This document shows, piece by piece, positions 35,967-49,874 of a stretch of 64,000 nt of DNA. Made by a program: the position numbers and the translations under genes. The notes under the pieces are model-generated. The model saw only the letters and a program-made list of their open reading frames with translations, was not told the origin of the DNA and did not search any database. The stretch's first letter is position 1; each line of letters opens with the position of its first letter. The stretch covers positions 14,616,501 to 14,680,500 of the forward strand of contig CM073563.1 in NCBI GenBank assembly GCA_037074615.1. The letters run 5' to 3'. Origin of the DNA: Leucaena leucocephala (lineage: Eukaryota; Streptophyta; Magnoliopsida; Fabales; Fabaceae).

Positions 35967-37784
35967 CACCAATATCAACATTGAATATTCATTCTAGAAT
36001 GCCACATTCCTCAAGATATGGGTCCATATAGGTCACAAAAGGGTCATCAATTGTTTCTAGTTTGACTCAAATGGAGCAAAATTCTTGAACTTGTCTATAC
36101 TTGTAACTCACCCCCAATCTCAACTTTCAATATGAGTTCTAGAATGTCACTTCTCCAAAGATGTGGGTCCATGTAGGTCACAAAGTGTCATCCATTTTTT
36201 CAAAGTACTTTTAGGAAAATGTAGCGAAACTCTGGCACTTTTCCTGACCATAATGGAAATTCCCCACCAATATCAACACTGACCATTCATTCTAGAATGC
36301 CACTTTCCTTAAGATATGGGTCCATATAGGTCACAACAGAGTCGTCAATTGTTCCAAGGTAGTTTTACGCAAATGTAGCAAAACTTTGGCACTTCACTTT
36401 TCTATAGTGATAACTCACCCCAATCTCAACTTTTAATACGAATCCTATAACACCTATTTTCCTTAAGATATGGGTCTATGTAGGTCACGGAAGAGTTATC
36501 CATTGTTTCAAGCTACTTCTAGGCAAATGAAGCAAAACCTTGGCACTTCTCCCGACCATAATGAAAGGTCCCCACCAATATCAACATTGAATATTCATTC
36601 TAGAATGCCACATTCCTCAAGATATGGGTCCATATAGGTCACAAAAGGGTCATCAATTGTTTCTAGTTTGACTCAAATGGAGCAAAATTCTTGAACTTGT
36701 CTATACTTGTAACTCACCCCCAATCTCAACTTTCAATATGAGTTCTAGAATGTCACTTCTCCAAAGATGTGGGTCCATGTAGGTCACAAAGTGTCATCCA
36801 TTTTTTCAAAGTACTTTTAGGAAAATGTAGCGAAACTCTGGCACTTTTCCTGACCATAATGGAAATTCCCCACCAATATCAACACTGACCATTCATTCTA
36901 GAATGCCACTTTCCTTAAGATATGGGTCCATATAGGTCACAACAGAGTCGTCAATTGTTCCAAGGTAGTTTTACGCAAATGTAGCAAAACTTTGGCACTT
37001 CACTTTTCTATAGTGATAACTCACCCCAATCTCAACTTTTAATACGAATTCTATAACACCTATTTTCCTTAAGATATGGGTCTATGTAGGTCACGGAAGA
37101 GTTATCCATTGTTTCAAGCTACTTCTAGGCAAATGAAGCAAAACCTTGGCACTTCTCCCGACCATAATGAAAGGTCCCCACCAATATCAACATTGAATAT
37201 TCATTCTAGAATGCCACATTCCTCAAGATATGGGTCCATATAGGTCACAAAAGGGTCATCAATTGTTTCTAGTTTGACTCAAATGGAGCAAAATTCTTGA
37301 ACTTGTCTATACTTGTAACTCACCCCCAATCTCAACTTTCAATATGAGTTCTAGAATGTCACTTCTCCAAAGATGTGGGTCCATGTAGGTCACAAAGTGT
37401 CATCCATTTTTTCAAAGTACTTTTAGGAAAATGTAGCGAAACTCTGGCACTTTTCCTGACCATAATGGAAATTCCCCACCAATATCAACACTGACCATTC
37501 ATTCTAGAATGCCACTTTCCTTAAGATATGGGTCCATATAGGTCACAACAGAGTCGTCAATTGTTCCAAGGTAGTTTTACGCAAATGTAGCAAAACTTTG
37601 GCACTTCACTTTTCTATAGTGATAACTCACCCCAATCTCAACTTTTAATACGAATTCTATAACACCTATTTTCCTTAAGATATGGGTCTATGTAGGTCAC
37701 GGAAGAGTTATCCATTGTTTCAAGCTACTTCTAGGCAAATGAAGCAAAACCTTGGCACTTCTCCCGACCATAATGAAAGGTCCC
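35967..37784. repeat. Run of 3 ABCD units
   Basis: Starts 35967, 36573, 37179. Unit 35967 has T to C at 36444 (acgaatcctata), which destroys the GAATTC site of D. Confidence 0.95.
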
Positions 37785-38082
37785 CACCAATATCAACATT
37801 GAATATTCATTCTAGAATGCCACATTCCTCAAGATATGGGTCCATATAGGTCACAAAAGGGTCATCAATTGTTTCTAGTTTGACTCAAATGGAGCAAAAT
37901 TCTTGAACTTGTCTATACTTGTAACTCACCCCCAATCTCAACTTTCAATATGAGTTCTAGAATGTCACTTCTCCAAAGATGTGGGTCCATGTAGGTCACA
38001 AAGTGTCATCCATTTTTTCAAAGTACTTTTAGGAAAATGTAGCGAAACTCTGGCACTTCTCCCGACCATAATGAAAAGTCCC
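37785..38082. repeat. Two-monomer AB unit 20 (298 bp)
   Basis: AB with D-type tail after a ggtcc D; start of the second 2,116-bp copy. Confidence 0.93.
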
Positions 38083-39294
38083 CACCAATATCAACATTGA
38101 ATATTCATTCTAGAATGCCACATTCCTCAAGATATGGGTCCATATAGGTCACAAAAGGGTCATCAATTGTTTCTAGTTTGACTCAAATGGAGCAAAATTC
38201 TTGAACTTGTCTATACTTGTAACTCACCCCCAATCTCAACTTTCAATATGAGTTCTAGAATGTCACTTCTCCAAAGATGTGGGTCCATGTAGGTCACAAA
38301 GTGTCATCCATTTTTTCAAAGTACTTTTAGGAAAATGTAGCGAAACTCTGGCACTTTTCCTGACCATAATGGAAATTCCCCACCAATATCAACACTGACC
38401 ATTCATTCTAGAATGCCACTTTCCTTAAGATATGGGTCCATATAGGTCACAACAGAGTCGTCAATTGTTCCAAGGTAGTTTTACGCAAATGTAGCAAAAC
38501 TTTGGCACTTCACTTTTCTATAGTGATAACTCACCCCAATCTCAACTTTTAATACGAATCCTATAACACCTATTTTCCTTAAGATATGGGTCTATGTAGG
38601 TCACGGAAGAGTTATCCATTGTTTCAAGCTACTTCTAGGCAAATGAAGCAAAACCTTGGCACTTCTCCCGACCATAATGAAAGGTCCCCACCAATATCAA
38701 CATTGAATATTCATTCTAGAATGCCACATTCCTCAAGATATGGGTCCATATAGGTCACAAAAGGGTCATCAATTGTTTCTAGTTTGACTCAAATGGAGCA
38801 AAATTCTTGAACTTGTCTATACTTGTAACTCACCCCCAATCTCAACTTTCAATATGAGTTCTAGAATGTCACTTCTCCAAAGATGTGGGTCCATGTAGGT
38901 CACAAAGTGTCATCCATTTTTTCAAAGTACTTTTAGGAAAATGTAGCGAAACTCTGGCACTTTTCCTGACCATAATGGAAATTCCCCACCAATATCAACA
39001 CTGACCATTCATTCTAGAATGCCACTTTCCTTAAGATATGGGTCCATATAGGTCACAACAGAGTCGTCAATTGTTCCAAGGTAGTTTTACGCAAATGTAG
39101 CAAAACTTTGGCACTTCACTTTTCTATAGTGATAACTCACCCCAATCTCAACTTTTAATACGAATTCTATAACACCTATTTTCCTTAAGATATGGGTCTA
39201 TGTAGGTCACGGAAGAGTTATCCATTGTTTCAAGCTACTTCTAGGCAAATGAAGCAAAACCTTGGCACTTCTCCCGACCATAATGAAAGGTCCC
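38083..39294. repeat. Run of 2 ABCD units
   Basis: Starts 38083 and 38689. The first carries T to C at 38560 (gaatcc), shared only with 36444. Confidence 0.95.
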
Positions 39295-39592
39295 CACCAA
39301 TATCAACATTGAATATTCATTCTAGAATGCCACATTCCTCAAGATATGGGTCCATATAGGTCACAAAAGGGTCATCAATTGTTTCTAGTTTGACTCAAAT
39401 GGAGCAAAATTCTTGAACTTGTCTATACTTGTAACTCACCCCCAATCTCAACTTTCAATATGAGTTCTAGAATGTCACTTCTCCAAAGATGTGGGTCCAT
39501 GTAGGTCACAAAGTGTCATCCATTTTTTCAAAGTACTTTTAGGAAAATGTAGCGAAACTCTGGCACTTTTCCTGACCATAATGGAAATTCCC
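39295..39592. repeat. Two-monomer AB unit 21 with a normal B tail (298 bp)
   Basis: The exception among the short units: B ends in its own tail (cttttcctgaccataatg, then gaaattcc), not the D-type tail. It is short because the C monomer that follows turns into A after its first bases. It therefore has a different origin from the other 27. Confidence 0.92.
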
Positions 39593-39737
39593 CACCAATA
39601 TCAACACTGAACATTCATTCTAGAATGCCACATTCCTCAAGATATGGGTCCATATAGGTCACAAAAGGGTCATCAATTGTTTCTAGTTTGACTCAAATGG
39701 AGCAAAATTCTTGAACTTGTCTATACTTGTAACTCAC
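39593..39737. repeat. Chimeric C/A monomer
   Basis: It begins as C with the gaac variant (caacactgaacattc, base 39611) and continues as A (ccacattcctcaagatat through cttgtaactca). The switch falls in the same 19-bp identical stretch as the A/C chimera at 14208, in the opposite direction. Its length is that of A. Confidence 0.9.
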
Positions 39738-40804
39738 CCCCAATCTCAACTTTCAATATGAGTTCTAGAATGTCACTTCTCCAAAGATGTGGGTCCATGT
39801 AGGTCACAAAGTGTCATCCATTTTTTCAAAGTACTTTTAGGAAAATGTAGCGAAACTCTGGCACTTTTCCTGACCATAATGGAAATTCCCCACCAATATC
39901 AACACTGACCATTCATTCTAGAATGCCACTTTCCTTAAGATATGGGTCCATATAGGTCACAACAGAGTCGTCAATTGTTCCAAGGTAGTTTTACGCAAAT
40001 GTAGCAAAACTTTGGCACTTCACTTTTCTATAGTGATAACTCACCCCAATCTCAACTTTTAATACGAATTCTATAACACCTATTTTCCTTAAGATATGGG
40101 TCTATGTAGGTCACGGAAGAGTTATCCATTGTTTCAAGCTACTTCTAGGCAAATGAAGCAAAACCTTGGCACTTCTCCCGACCATAATGAAAGGTCCCCA
40201 CCAATATCAACATTGAATATTCATTCTAGAATGCCACATTCCTCAAGATATGGGTCCATATAGGTCACAAAAGGGTCATCAATTGTTTCTAGTTTGACTC
40301 AAATGGAGCAAAATTCTTGAACTTGTCTATACTTGTAACTCACCCCCAATCTCAACTTTCAATATGAGTTCTAGAATGTCACTTCTCCAAAGATGTGGGT
40401 CCATGTAGGTCACAAAGTGTCATCCATTTTTTCAAAGTACTTTTAGGAAAATGTAGCGAAACTCTGGCACTTTTCCTGACCATAATGGAAATTCCCCACC
40501 AATATCAACACTGACCATTCATTCTAGAATGCCACTTTCCTTAAGATATGGGTCCATATAGGTCACAACAGAGTCGTCAATTGTTCCAAGGTAGTTTTAC
40601 GCAAATGTAGCAAAACTTTGGCACTTCACTTTTCTATAGTGATAACTCACCCCAATCTCAACTTTTAATACGAATTCTATAACACCTATTTTCCTTAAGA
40701 TATGGGTCTATGTAGGTCACGGAAGAGTTATCCATTGTTTCAAGCTACTTCTAGGCAAATGAAGCAAAACCTTGGCACTTCTCCCGACCATAATGAAAGG
40801 TCCC
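39593..40804. repeat. Run of 2 units, the first beginning with the C/A chimera
   Basis: The unit at 39593 is chimera-B-C-D with normal B tail and normal length; the unit at 40199 is consensus ABCD. Confidence 0.93.
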
Positions 40805-41102
40805 CACCAATATCAACATTGAATATTCATTCTAGAATGCCACATTCCTCAAGATATGGGTCCATATAGGTCACAAAAGGGTCATCAATTGTTTCTAGTT
40901 TGACTCAAATGGAGCAAAATTCTTGAACTTGTCTATACTTGTAACTCACCCCCAATCTCAACTTTCAATATGAGTTCTAGAATGTCACTTCTCCAAAGAT
41001 GTGGGTCCATGTAGGTCACAAAGTGTCATCCATTTTTTCAAAGTACTTTTAGGAAAATGTAGCGAAACTCTGGCACTTCTCCCGACCATAATGAAAAGTC
41101 CC
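40805..41102. repeat. Two-monomer AB unit 22 (298 bp)
   Basis: AB with D-type tail after a ggtcc D. Confidence 0.93.
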
Positions 41103-41708
41103 CACCAATATCAACATTGAATATTCATTCTAGAATGCCACATTCCTCAAGATATGGGTCCATATAGGTCACAAAAGGGTCATCAATTGTTTCTAGTTTG
41201 ACTCAAATGGAGCAAAATTCTTGAACTTGTCTATACTTGTAACTCACCCCCAATCTCAACTTTCAATATGAGTTCTAGAATGTCACTTCTCCAAAGATGT
41301 GGGTCCATGTAGGTCACAAAGTGTCATCCATTTTTTCAAAGTACTTTTAGGAAAATGTAGCGAAACTCTGGCACTTTTCCTGACCATAATGGAAATTCCC
41401 CACCAATATCAACACTGACCATTCATTCTAGAATGCCACTTTCCTTAAGATATGGGTCCATATAGGTCACAACAGAGTCGTCAATTGTTCCAAGGTAGTT
41501 TTACGCAAATGTAGCAAAACTTTGGCACTTCACTTTTCTATAGTGATAACTCACCCCAATCTCAACTTTTAATACGAATTCTATAACACCTATTTTCCTT
41601 AAGATATGGGTCTATGTAGGTCACGGAAGAGTTATCCATTGTTTCAAGTTACTTCTAGGCAAATGAAGCAAAACCTTGGCACTTCTCCCGACCATAATGA
41701 AAGGTCCC
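41103..41708. repeat. Single ABCD unit
   Basis: Private C to T at 41649 (tttcaagttactt). Confidence 0.95.
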
Positions 41709-42006
41709 CACCAATATCAACATTGAATATTCATTCTAGAATGCCACATTCCTCAAGATATGGGTCCATATAGGTCACAAAAGGGTCATCAATTGTTTCT
41801 AGTTTGACTCAAATGGAGCAAAATTCTTGAACTTGTCTATACTTGTAACTCACCCCCAATCTCAACTTTCAATATGAGTTCTAGAATGTCACTTCTCCAA
41901 AGATGTGGGTCCATGTAGGTCACAAAGTGTCATCCATTTTTTCAAAGTACTTTTAGGAAAATGTAGCGAAACTCTGGCACTTCTCCCGACCATAATGAAA
42001 AGTCCC
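41709..42006. repeat. Two-monomer AB unit 23 (298 bp)
   Basis: AB with D-type tail after a ggtcc D; opens three successive 1,510-bp spacings. Confidence 0.93.
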
Positions 42007-43218
42007 CACCAATATCAACATTGAATATTCATTCTAGAATGCCACATTCCTCAAGATATGGGTCCATATAGGTCACAAAAGGGTCATCAATTGTTTCTAG
42101 TTTGACTCAAATGGAGCAAAATTCTTGAACTTGTCTATACTTGTAACTCACCCCCAATCTCAACTTTCAATATGAGTTCTAGAATGTCACTTCTCCAAAG
42201 ATGTGGGTCCATGTAGGTCACAAAGTGTCATCCATTTTTTCAAAGTACTTTTAGGAAAATGTAGCGAAACTCTGGCACTTTTCCTGACCATAATGGAAAT
42301 TCCCCACCAATATCAACACTGACCATTCATTCTAGAATGCCACTTTCCTTAAGATATGGGTCCATATAGGTCACAACAGAGTCGTCAATTGTTCCAAGGT
42401 AGTTTTACGCAAATGTAGCAAAACTTTGGCACTTCACTTTTCTATAGTGATAACTCACCCCAATCTCAACTTTTAATACGAATTCTATAACACCTATTTT
42501 CCTTAAGATATGGGTCTATGTAGGTCACGGAAGAGTTATCCATTGTTTCAAGCTACTTCTAGGCAAATGAAGCAAAACCTTGGCACTTCTCCCGACCATA
42601 ATGAAAGGTCCCCACCAATATCAACATTGAATATTCATTCTAGAATGCCACATTCCTCAAGATATGGGTCCATATAGGTCACAAAAGGGTCATCAATTGT
42701 TTCTAGTTTGACTCAAATGGAGCAAAATTCTTGAACTTGTCTATACTTGTAACTCACCCCCAATCTCAACTTTCAATATGAGTTCTAGAATGTCACTTCT
42801 CCAAAGATGTGGGTCCATGTAGGTCACAAAGTGTCATCCATTTTTTCAAAGTACTTTTAGGAAAATGTAGCGAAACTCTGGCACTTTTCCTGACCATAAT
42901 GGAAATTCCCCACCAATATCAACACTGACCATTCATTCTAGAATGCCACTTTCCTTAAGATATGGGTCCATATAGGTCACAACAGAGTCGTCAATTGTTC
43001 CAAGGTAGTTTTACGCAAATGTAGCAAAACTTTGGCACTTCACTTTTCTATAGTGATAACTCACCCCAATCTCAACTTTTAATACGAATTCTATAACACC
43101 TATTTTCCTTAAGATATGGGTCTATGTAGGTCACGGAAGAGTTATCCATTGTTTCAAGCTACTTCTAGGCAAATGAAGCAAAACCTTGGCACTTCTCCCG
43201 ACCATAATGAAAGGTCCC
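42007..43218. repeat. Run of 2 ABCD units
   Basis: Consensus units at 42007 and 42613. Confidence 0.95.
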
Positions 43219-43516
43219 CACCAATATCAACATTGAATATTCATTCTAGAATGCCACATTCCTCAAGATATGGGTCCATATAGGTCACAAAAGGGTCATC
43301 AATTGTTTCTAGTTTGACTCAAATGGAGCAAAATTCTTGAACTTGTCTATACTTGTAACTCACCCCCAATCTCAACTTTCAATATGAGTTCTAGAATGTC
43401 ACTTCTCCAAAGATGTGGGTCCATGTAGGTCACAAAGTGTCATCCATTTTTTCAAAGTACTTTTAGGAAAATGTAGCGAAACTCTGGCACTTCTCCCGAC
43501 CATAATGAAAAGTCCC
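43219..43516. repeat. Two-monomer AB unit 24 (298 bp)
   Basis: AB with D-type tail after a ggtcc D. Confidence 0.93.
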
Positions 43517-44728
43517 CACCAATATCAACATTGAATATTCATTCTAGAATGCCACATTCCTCAAGATATGGGTCCATATAGGTCACAAAAGGGTCATCAA
43601 TTGTTTCTAGTTTGACTCAAATGGAGCAAAATTCTTGAACTTGTCTATACTTGTAACTCACCCCCAATCTCAACTTTCAATATGAGTTCTAGAATGTCAC
43701 TTCTCCAAAGATGTGGGTCCATGTAGGTCACAAAGTGTCATCCATTTTTTCAAAGTACTTTTAGGAAAATGTAGCGAAACTCTGGCACTTTTCCTGACCA
43801 TAATGGAAATTCCCCACCAATATCAACACTGACCATTCATTCTAGAATGCCACTTTCCTTAAGATATGGGTCCATATAGGTCACAACAGAGTCGTCAATT
43901 GTTCCAAGGTAGTTTTACGCAAATGTAGCAAAACTTTGGCACTTCACTTTTCTATAGTGATAACTCACCCCAATCTCAACTTTTAATACGAATTCTATAA
44001 CACCTATTTTCCTTAAGATATGGGTCTATGTAGGTCACGGAAGAGTTATCCATTGTTTCAAGCTACTTCTAGGCAAATGAAGCAAAACCTTGGCACTTCT
44101 CCCGACCATAATGAAAGGTCCCCACCAATATCAACATTGAATATTCATTCTAGAATGCCACATTCCTCAAGATATGGGTCCATATAGGTCACAAAAGGGT
44201 CATCAATTGTTTCTAGTTTGACTCAAATGGAGCAAAATTCTTGAACTTGTCTATACTTGTAACTCACCCCCAATCTCAACTTTCAATATGAGTTCTAGAA
44301 TGTCACTTCTCCAAAGATGTGGGTCCATGTAGGTCACAAAGTGTCATCCATTTTTTCAAAGTACTTTTAGGAAAATGTAGCGAAACTCTGGCACTTTTCC
44401 TGACCATAATGGAAATTCCCCACCAATATCAACACTGAACATTCATTCTAGAATGCCACTTTCCTTAAGATATGGGTCCATATAGGTCACAACAGAGTCG
44501 TCAATTGTTCCAAGGTAGTTTTACGCAAATGTAGCAAAACTTTGGCACTTCACTTTTCTATAGTGATAACTCACCCCAATCTCAACTTTTAATACGAATT
44601 CTATAACACCTATTTTCCTTAAGATATGGGTCTATGTAGGTCACGGAAGAGTTATCCATTGTTTCAAGCTACTTCTAGGCAAATGAAGCAAAACCTTGGC
44701 ACTTCTCCCGACCATAATGAAAGGTCCC
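43517..44728. repeat. Run of 2 ABCD units
   Basis: Starts 43517 and 44123; the second has C317A (44439). Confidence 0.95.
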
Positions 44729-45026
44729 CACCAATATCAACATTGAATATTCATTCTAGAATGCCACATTCCTCAAGATATGGGTCCATATAGGTCACAA
44801 AAGGGTCATCAATTGTTTCTAGTTTGACTCAAATGGAGCAAAATTCTTGAACTTGTCTATACTTGTAACTCACCCCCAATCTCAACTTTCAATATGAGTT
44901 CTAGAATGTCACTTCTCCAAAGATGTGGGTCCATGTAGGTCACAAAGTGTCATCCATTTTTTCAAAGTACTTTTAGGAAAATGTAGCGAAACTCTGGCAC
45001 TTCTCCCGACCATAATGAAAAGTCCC
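44729..45026. repeat. Two-monomer AB unit 25 (298 bp)
   Basis: AB with D-type tail after a ggtcc D; last AB unit of the dense zone. Confidence 0.93.
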
Positions 45027-48000
45027 CACCAATATCAACATTGAATATTCATTCTAGAATGCCACATTCCTCAAGATATGGGTCCATATAGGTCACAAAA
45101 GGGTCATCAATTGTTTCTAGTTTGACTCAAATGGAGCAAAATTCTTGAACTTGTCTATACTTGTAACTCACCCCCAATCTCAACTTTCAATATGAGTTCT
45201 AGAATGTCACTTCTCCAAAGATGTGGGTCCATGTAGGTCACAAAGTGTCATCCATTTTTTCAAAGTACTTTTAGGAAAATGTAGCGAAACTCTGGCACTT
45301 TTCCTGACCATAATGGAAATTCCCCACCAATATCAACACTGACCATTCATTCTAGAATGCCACTTTCCTTAAGATATGGGTCCATATAGGTCACAACAGA
45401 GTCGTCAATTGTTCCAAGGTAGTTTTACGCAAATGTAGCAAAACTTTGGCACTTCACTTTTCTATAGTGATAACTCAACCCAATCTCAACTTTTAATACG
45501 AATTCTATAACACCTATTTTCCTTAAGATATGGGTCTATGTAGGTCACGGAAGAGTTATCCATTGTTTCAAGCTACTTCTAGGCAAATGAAGCAAAACCT
45601 TGGCACTTCTCCCGACCATAATGAAAGGTCCCCACCAATATCAACATTGAATATTCATTCTAGAATGCCACATTCCTCAAGATATGGGTCCATATAGGTC
45701 ACAAAAGGGTCATCAATTGTTTCTAGTTTGACTCAAATGGAGCAAAATTCTTGAACTTGTCTATACTTGTAACTCACCCCCAATCTCAACTTTCAATATG
45801 AGTTCTAGAATGTCACTTCTCCAAAGATGTGGGTCCATGTAGGTCACAAAGTGTCATCCATTTTTTCAAAGTACTTTTAGGAAAATGTAGCGAAACTCTG
45901 GCACTTTTCCTGACCATAATGGAAATTCCCCACCAATATCAACACTGACCATTCATTCTAGAATGCCACTTTCCTTAAGATATGGGTCCATATAGGTCAC
46001 AACAGAGTCGTCAATTGTTCCAAGGTAGTTTTACGCAAATGTAGCAAAACTTTGGCACTTCACTTTTCTATAGTGATAACTCACCCCAATCTCAACTTTT
46101 AATACGAATTCTATAACACCTATTTTCCTTAAGATATGGGTCTATGTAGGTCACGGAAGAGTTATCCATTGTTTCAAGCTACTTCTAGGCAAATGAAGCA
46201 AAACCTTGGCACTTCTCCCGACCATAATGAAAGGTCCCCACCAATATCAACATTGAATATTCATTCTAGAATGCCACATTCCTCAAGATATGGGTCCATA
46301 TAGGTCACAAAAGGGTCATCAATTGTTTCTAGTTTGACTCAAATGGAGCAAAATTCTTGAACTTGTCTATACTTGTAACTCACCCCCAATCTCAACTTTC
46401 AATATGAGTTCTAGAATGTCACTTCTCCAAAGATGTGGGTCCATGTAGGTCACAAAGTGTCATCCATTTTTTCAAAGTACTTTTAGGAAAATGTAGCGAA
46501 ACTCTGGCACTTTTCCTGACCATAATGGAAATTCCCCACCAATATCAACACTGACCATTCATTCTAGAATGCCACTTTCCTTAAGATATGGGTCCATATA
46601 GGTCACAACAGAGTCGTCAATTGTTCCAAGGTAGTTTTACGCAAATGTAGCAAAACTTTGGCACTTCACTTTTCTATAGTGATAACTCACCCCAATCTCA
46701 ACTTTTAATACGAATTCTATAACACCTATTTTCCTTAAGATATGGGTCTATGTAGGTCACGGAAGAGTTATCCATTGTTTCAAGCTACTTCTAGGCAAAT
46801 GAAGCAAAACCTTGGCACTTCTCCCGACCATAATGAAAGGTCCCCACCAATATCAACATTGAATATTCATTCTAGAATGCCACATTCCTCAAGATATGGG
46901 TCCATATAGGTCACAAAAGGGTCATCAATTGTTTCTAGTTTGACTCAAATGGAGCAAAATTCTTGAACTTGTCTATACTCGTAACTCACCCCCAATCTCA
47001 ACTTTCAATATGAGTTCTAGAATGTCACTTCTCCAAAGATGTGGGTCCATGTAGGTCACAAAGTGTCATCCATTTTTTCAAAGTACTTTTAGGAAAATGT
47101 AGCGAAACTCTGGCACTTTTCCTGACCATAATGGAAATTCCCCACCAATATCAACACTGACCATTCATTCTAGAATGCCACTTTCCTTAAGATATGGGTC
47201 CATATAGGTCACAACAGAGTCGTCAATTGTTCCAAGGTAGTTTTACGCAAATGTAGCAAAACTTTGGCACTTCACTTTTCTATAGTGATAACTCACCCCA
47301 ATCTCAACTTTTAATACGAATTCTATAACACCTATTTTCCTTAAGATATGGGTCTATGTAGGTCACGGAAGAGTTATCCATTGTTTCAAGCTACTTCTAG
47401 GCAAATGAAGCAAAACCTTGGCACTTCTCCCGACCATAATGAAAGGTCCCCACCAATATCAACATTGAATATTCATTCTAGAATGCCACATTCCTCAAGA
47501 TATGGGTCCATATAGGTCACAAAAGGGTCATCAATTGTTTCTAGTTTGACTCAAATGGAGCAAAATTCTTGAACTTGTCTATACTCGTAACTCACCCCCA
47601 ATCTCAACTTTCAATATGAGTTCTAGAATGTCACTTCTCCAAAGATGTGGGTCCATGTAGGTCACAAAGTGTCATCCATTTTTTCAAAGTACTTTTAGGA
47701 AAATGTAGCGAAACTCTGGCACTTTTCCTGACCATAATGGAAATTCCCCACCAATATCAACACTGACCATTCATTCTAGAATGCCACTTTCCTTAAGATA
47801 TGGGTCCATATAGGTCACAACAGAGTCGTCAATTGTTCCAAGGTAGTTTTACGCAAATGTAGCAAAACTTTGGCACTTCACTTTTCTATAGTGATAACTC
47901 ACCCCAATCTCAACTTTTAATACGAATTCTATAACACCTATTTTCCTTAAGATATGGGTCTATGTAGGTCACGGAAGAGTTATCCATTGTTTCAAGCTAC

Positions 48001-49874
48001 TTCTAGGCAAATGAAGCAAAACCTTGGCACTTCTCCCGACCATAATGAAAGGTCCCCACCAATATCAACATTGAATATTCATTCTAGAATGCCACATTCC
48101 TCAAGATATGGGTCCATATAGGTCACAAAAGGGTCATCAATTGTTTCTAGTTTGACTCAAATGGAGCAAAATTCTTGAACTTGTCTATACTTGTAACTCA
48201 CCCCCAATCTCAACTTTCAATATGAGTTCTAGAATGTCACTTCTCCAAAGATGTGGGTCCATGTAGGTCACAAAGTGTCATCCATTTTTTCAAAGTACTT
48301 TTAGGAAAATGTAGCGAAACTCTGGCACTTTTCCTGACCATAATGGAAATTCCCCACCAATATCAACACTGACCATTCATTCTAGAATGCCACTTTCCTT
48401 AAGATATGGGTCCATATAGGTCACAACAGAGTCGTCAATTGTTCCAAGGTAGTTTTACGCAAATGTAGCAAAACTTTGGCACTTCACTTTTCTATAGTGA
48501 TAACTCACCCCAATCTCAACTTTTAATACGAATTCTATAACACCTATTTTCCTTAAGATATGGGTCTATGTAGGTCACGGAAGAGTTATCCATTGTTTCA
48601 AGCTACTTCTAGGCAAATGAAGCAAAACCTTGGCACTTCTCCCGACCATAATGAAAGGTCCCCACCAATATCAACATTGAATATTCATTCTAGAATGCCA
48701 CATTCCTCAAGATATGGGTCCATATAGGTCACAAAAGGGTCATCAATTGTTTCTAGTTTGACTCAAATGGAGCAAAATTCTTGAACTTGTCTATACTTGT
48801 AACTCACCCCCAATCTCAACTTTCAATATGAGTTCTAGAATGTCACTTCTCCAAAGATGTGGGTCCATGTAGGTCACAAAGTGTCATCCATTTTTTCAAA
48901 GTACTTTTCGGAAAATGTAGCGAAACTCTGGCACTTTTCCTGACCATAATGGAAATTCCCCACCAATATCAACACTGACCATTCATTCTAGAATGCCACT
49001 TTCCTTAAGATATGGGTCCATATAGGTCACAACAGAGTCGTCAATTGTTCCAAGGTAGTTTTACGCAAATGTAGCAAAACTTTGGCACTTCACTTTTCTA
49101 TAGTGATAACTCACCCCAATCTCAACTTTTAATACGAATTCTATAACACCTATTTTCCTTAAGATATGGGTCTATGTAGGTCACGGAAGAGTTATCCATT
49201 GTTTCAAGCTACTTCTAGGCAAATGAAGCAAAACCTTGGCACTTCTCCCGACCATAATGAAAGGTCCCCACCAATATCAACATTGAATATTCATTCTAGA
49301 ATGCCATATTCCTCAAGATATGGGTCCATATAGGTCACAAAAGGGTCATCAATTGTTTCTAGTTTGACTCAAATGGAGCAAAATTCTTGAACTTGTCTAT
49401 ACTTGTAACTCACCCCCAATCTCAACTTTCAATATGAGTTCTAGAATGTCACTTCTCCAAAGATGTGGGTCCATGTAGGTCACAAAGTGTCATCCATTTT
49501 TTCAAAGTACTTTTAGGAAAATGTAGCGAAACTCTGGCACTTTTCCTGACCATAATGGAAATTCCCCACCAATATCAACACTGACCATTCATTCTAGAAT
49601 GCCACTTTCCTTAAGATATGGGTCCATATAGGTCACAACAGAGTCGTCAATTGTTCCAAGGTAGTTTTACGCAAATGTAGCAAAACTTTGGCACTTCACT
49701 TTTCTATAGTGATAACTCACCCCAATCTCAACTTTTAATACGAATTCTATAACACCTATTTTCCTTAAGATATGGGTCTATGTAGGTCACGGAAGAGTTA
49801 TCCATTGTTTCAAGCTACTTCTAGGCAAATGAAGCAAAACCTTGGCACTTCTCCCGACCATAATGAAAGGTCCC
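45027..49874. repeat. Run of 8 ABCD units
   Basis: Starts 45027, 45633, 46239, 46845, 47451, 48057, 48663, 49269. Private C to A at 45478. Units 46845 and 47451 have T136C (tatactcgtaactc; bases 46980 and 47586), the first appearance of this variant in the window. Unit 48663 has A247C (48909), unit 49269 has C39T (49307). Confidence 0.95.

Larger units (their letters stand above)
35669..39592. repeat. 2,116-bp duplication (AB + 3 x ABCD)
   Basis: Copy 1 is 35669-37784. Copy 2 starts at 37785 and keeps the same layout (AB, then full units at 38083 and 38689) until its third full unit is cut at the C/A chimera (start 39593). The rare gaatcc variant occurs only at 36444 and 38560, exactly 2,116 bp apart, which ties the two copies together. 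Only one marker supports it, so moderate confidence. Confidence 0.7.
41709..46238. repeat. Three successive 1,510-bp blocks (AB + 2 x ABCD)
   Basis: Blocks 41709-43218, 43219-44728 and 44729-46238 have the same layout. Unlike the blocks at 29331 no point variant links all three (C317A at 44439 and C to A at 45478 are each in one block), so a shared origin rests on spacing only. Confidence 0.65.

Noticed and set aside
39295..39737. Breakpoint of a foreign insertion
   Set aside because: The irregular spacing is fully explained by a C/A chimera; all bases belong to the satellite.
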